In this document: positions 6,445-6,762 of the stretch, piece after piece
How positions within the stretch are numbered: the stretch's first letter is position 1
How the letters are laid out: each line of letters opens with the position of its first letter
Origin: Calditrichia bacterium
GTDB lineage: Bacteria > Calditrichota > Calditrichia > RBG-13-44-9
Reading direction: 5' to 3'
Length of the DNA: 6,762 nt
NCBI GenBank assembly: GCA_026991005.1
Contig: JALXCH010000206.1
Coordinates: 1-6,762 of the forward strand
The notes under the pieces: generated by a model
Databases searched by the model: none
What the model was told of the DNA's origin: nothing
What the model saw: the letters and a program-made list of their open reading frames with translations, nothing else
Translations under genes and position numbers: made by a program

Positions 6445-6762
6445 TTATTTGGGTTGCCAGGCGAACAGCGGTCCCCGGAATAGCTGGTCGTTACGCCGTT
6501 TCTCAATCAGTTCCTGTTTGTAGTTTTTCCAGCTATCGGTTTCCACCAGTTTTTGAATTTTCATTACGGCATCGATTACCGCTTCGGGGCGGGGCGGACA
6601 ACCGGGAATGTACACATCCACCGGGATAAAGCGATCGATTCCCTGCACCAGGGTGTAGGTATCGAAAATACCTCCGCTGGAAGCGCAGGCGCCCATGGCG
6701 ATGCACCATTTGGGTTCCGGCATCTGGTCCCAGATTCGTTTCAGAATGGGCAGTTCTTTTAT
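6445..6762 (-). CDS. nuoB: NADH-quinone oxidoreductase subunit B, C-terminal part (partial at the window edge)
   Basis: NuoB carries the N2 4Fe-4S cluster that hands electrons to quinone in respiratory complex I, at the join of the peripheral and membrane arms. The last 105 residues are visible; the frame stays open to the window edge, so the Met at 6721-6723 is internal and not the start. The visible part has the NuoB signatures [15 protein letters not shown] and [14 protein letters not shown]. The cysteines in the last two (visible residues 26 and 55) are 29 apart, exactly as the two late N2 ligands of E. coli NuoB (C129 and C158). The paired CC ligands lie outside the window. The tail ends [16 protein letters not shown] non-ligand Cys follows the PKW motif. 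The next gene downstream is pepA after 171 bases, not nuoC. A NuoB-like subunit of a related membrane hydrogenase is less likely given these motifs. Confidence 0.92.
   Translation of the reverse strand: MKELPILKRIWDQMPEPKWCIAMGACASSGGIFDTYTLVQGIDRFIPVDVYIPGCPPRPEAVIDAVMKIQKLVETDSWKNYKQELIEKRRNDQLFRGPLFAWQPK

Noticed and set aside
6321..6506. Minus-strand open frame bridging nuoB and the gap before pepA
   Set aside because: It overlaps the nuoB 3' end out of frame and runs through the candidate terminator; the product has no recognisable feature.

Overview
The window is a chromosomal stretch of a respiring bacterium. It holds parts of three quinone-linked electron-transfer systems and three unrelated metabolic genes. 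Recognisable proteins are an ActF-type subunit of alternative complex III (ACIII), an ETF:menaquinone oxidoreductase-like HdrD/NarI fusion (EMO), the C-terminal part of the complex I subunit NuoB, a leucyl aminopeptidase (PepA, family M17), a thioredoxin-fold protein with a CPSC motif, and a CpsB/YwqE-type PHP-domain phosphatase. ACIII plus a menaquinone-type EMO suggests a Gram-negative, menaquinone-using lineage such as the FCB group (Calditrichota, Ignavibacteriota or Rhodothermota relatives). This is inference from gene content only; no rRNA or taxonomic marker is present.

Layout. The plus strand carries the 3' end of one gene (to 115) and the complete actF (112-1146), which overlap by ATGA. 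All other genes lie on the minus strand, so transcription there runs from the right end leftward: the 3' part of nuoB (beyond 6762 to 6445), pepA (6273-4771), the thioredoxin-like gene (4741-4253), the PHP phosphatase (4043-3222) and EMO (3185-1164). EMO and actF converge, with only 17 bases between their stop codons. There are two notable gaps, 6274-6444 and 4044-4252. Each holds a small candidate hairpin behind the upstream gene and a plausible promoter before the next gene. This divides the minus strand into three likely units: nuoB end, pepA-thioredoxin, and PHP-EMO.

How the genes could work together. Complex I (NuoB) and EMO both put electrons into the quinone pool, from NADH and from reduced electron-transfer flavoprotein respectively. 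ACIII takes electrons out of the pool towards cytochrome c or a terminal oxidase. The window therefore touches both ends of a menaquinone-based chain and suggests that beta-oxidation-type electrons are respired. PepA, the thioredoxin-like protein and the PHP phosphatase have no obvious role in this chain.

I found no RNA gene, mobile element, CRISPR array or clearly new system. The points most worth a second look are the EMO/ACIII convergence, the PHP gene leading into EMO, and nuoB standing at the end of its unit without nuoC behind it.
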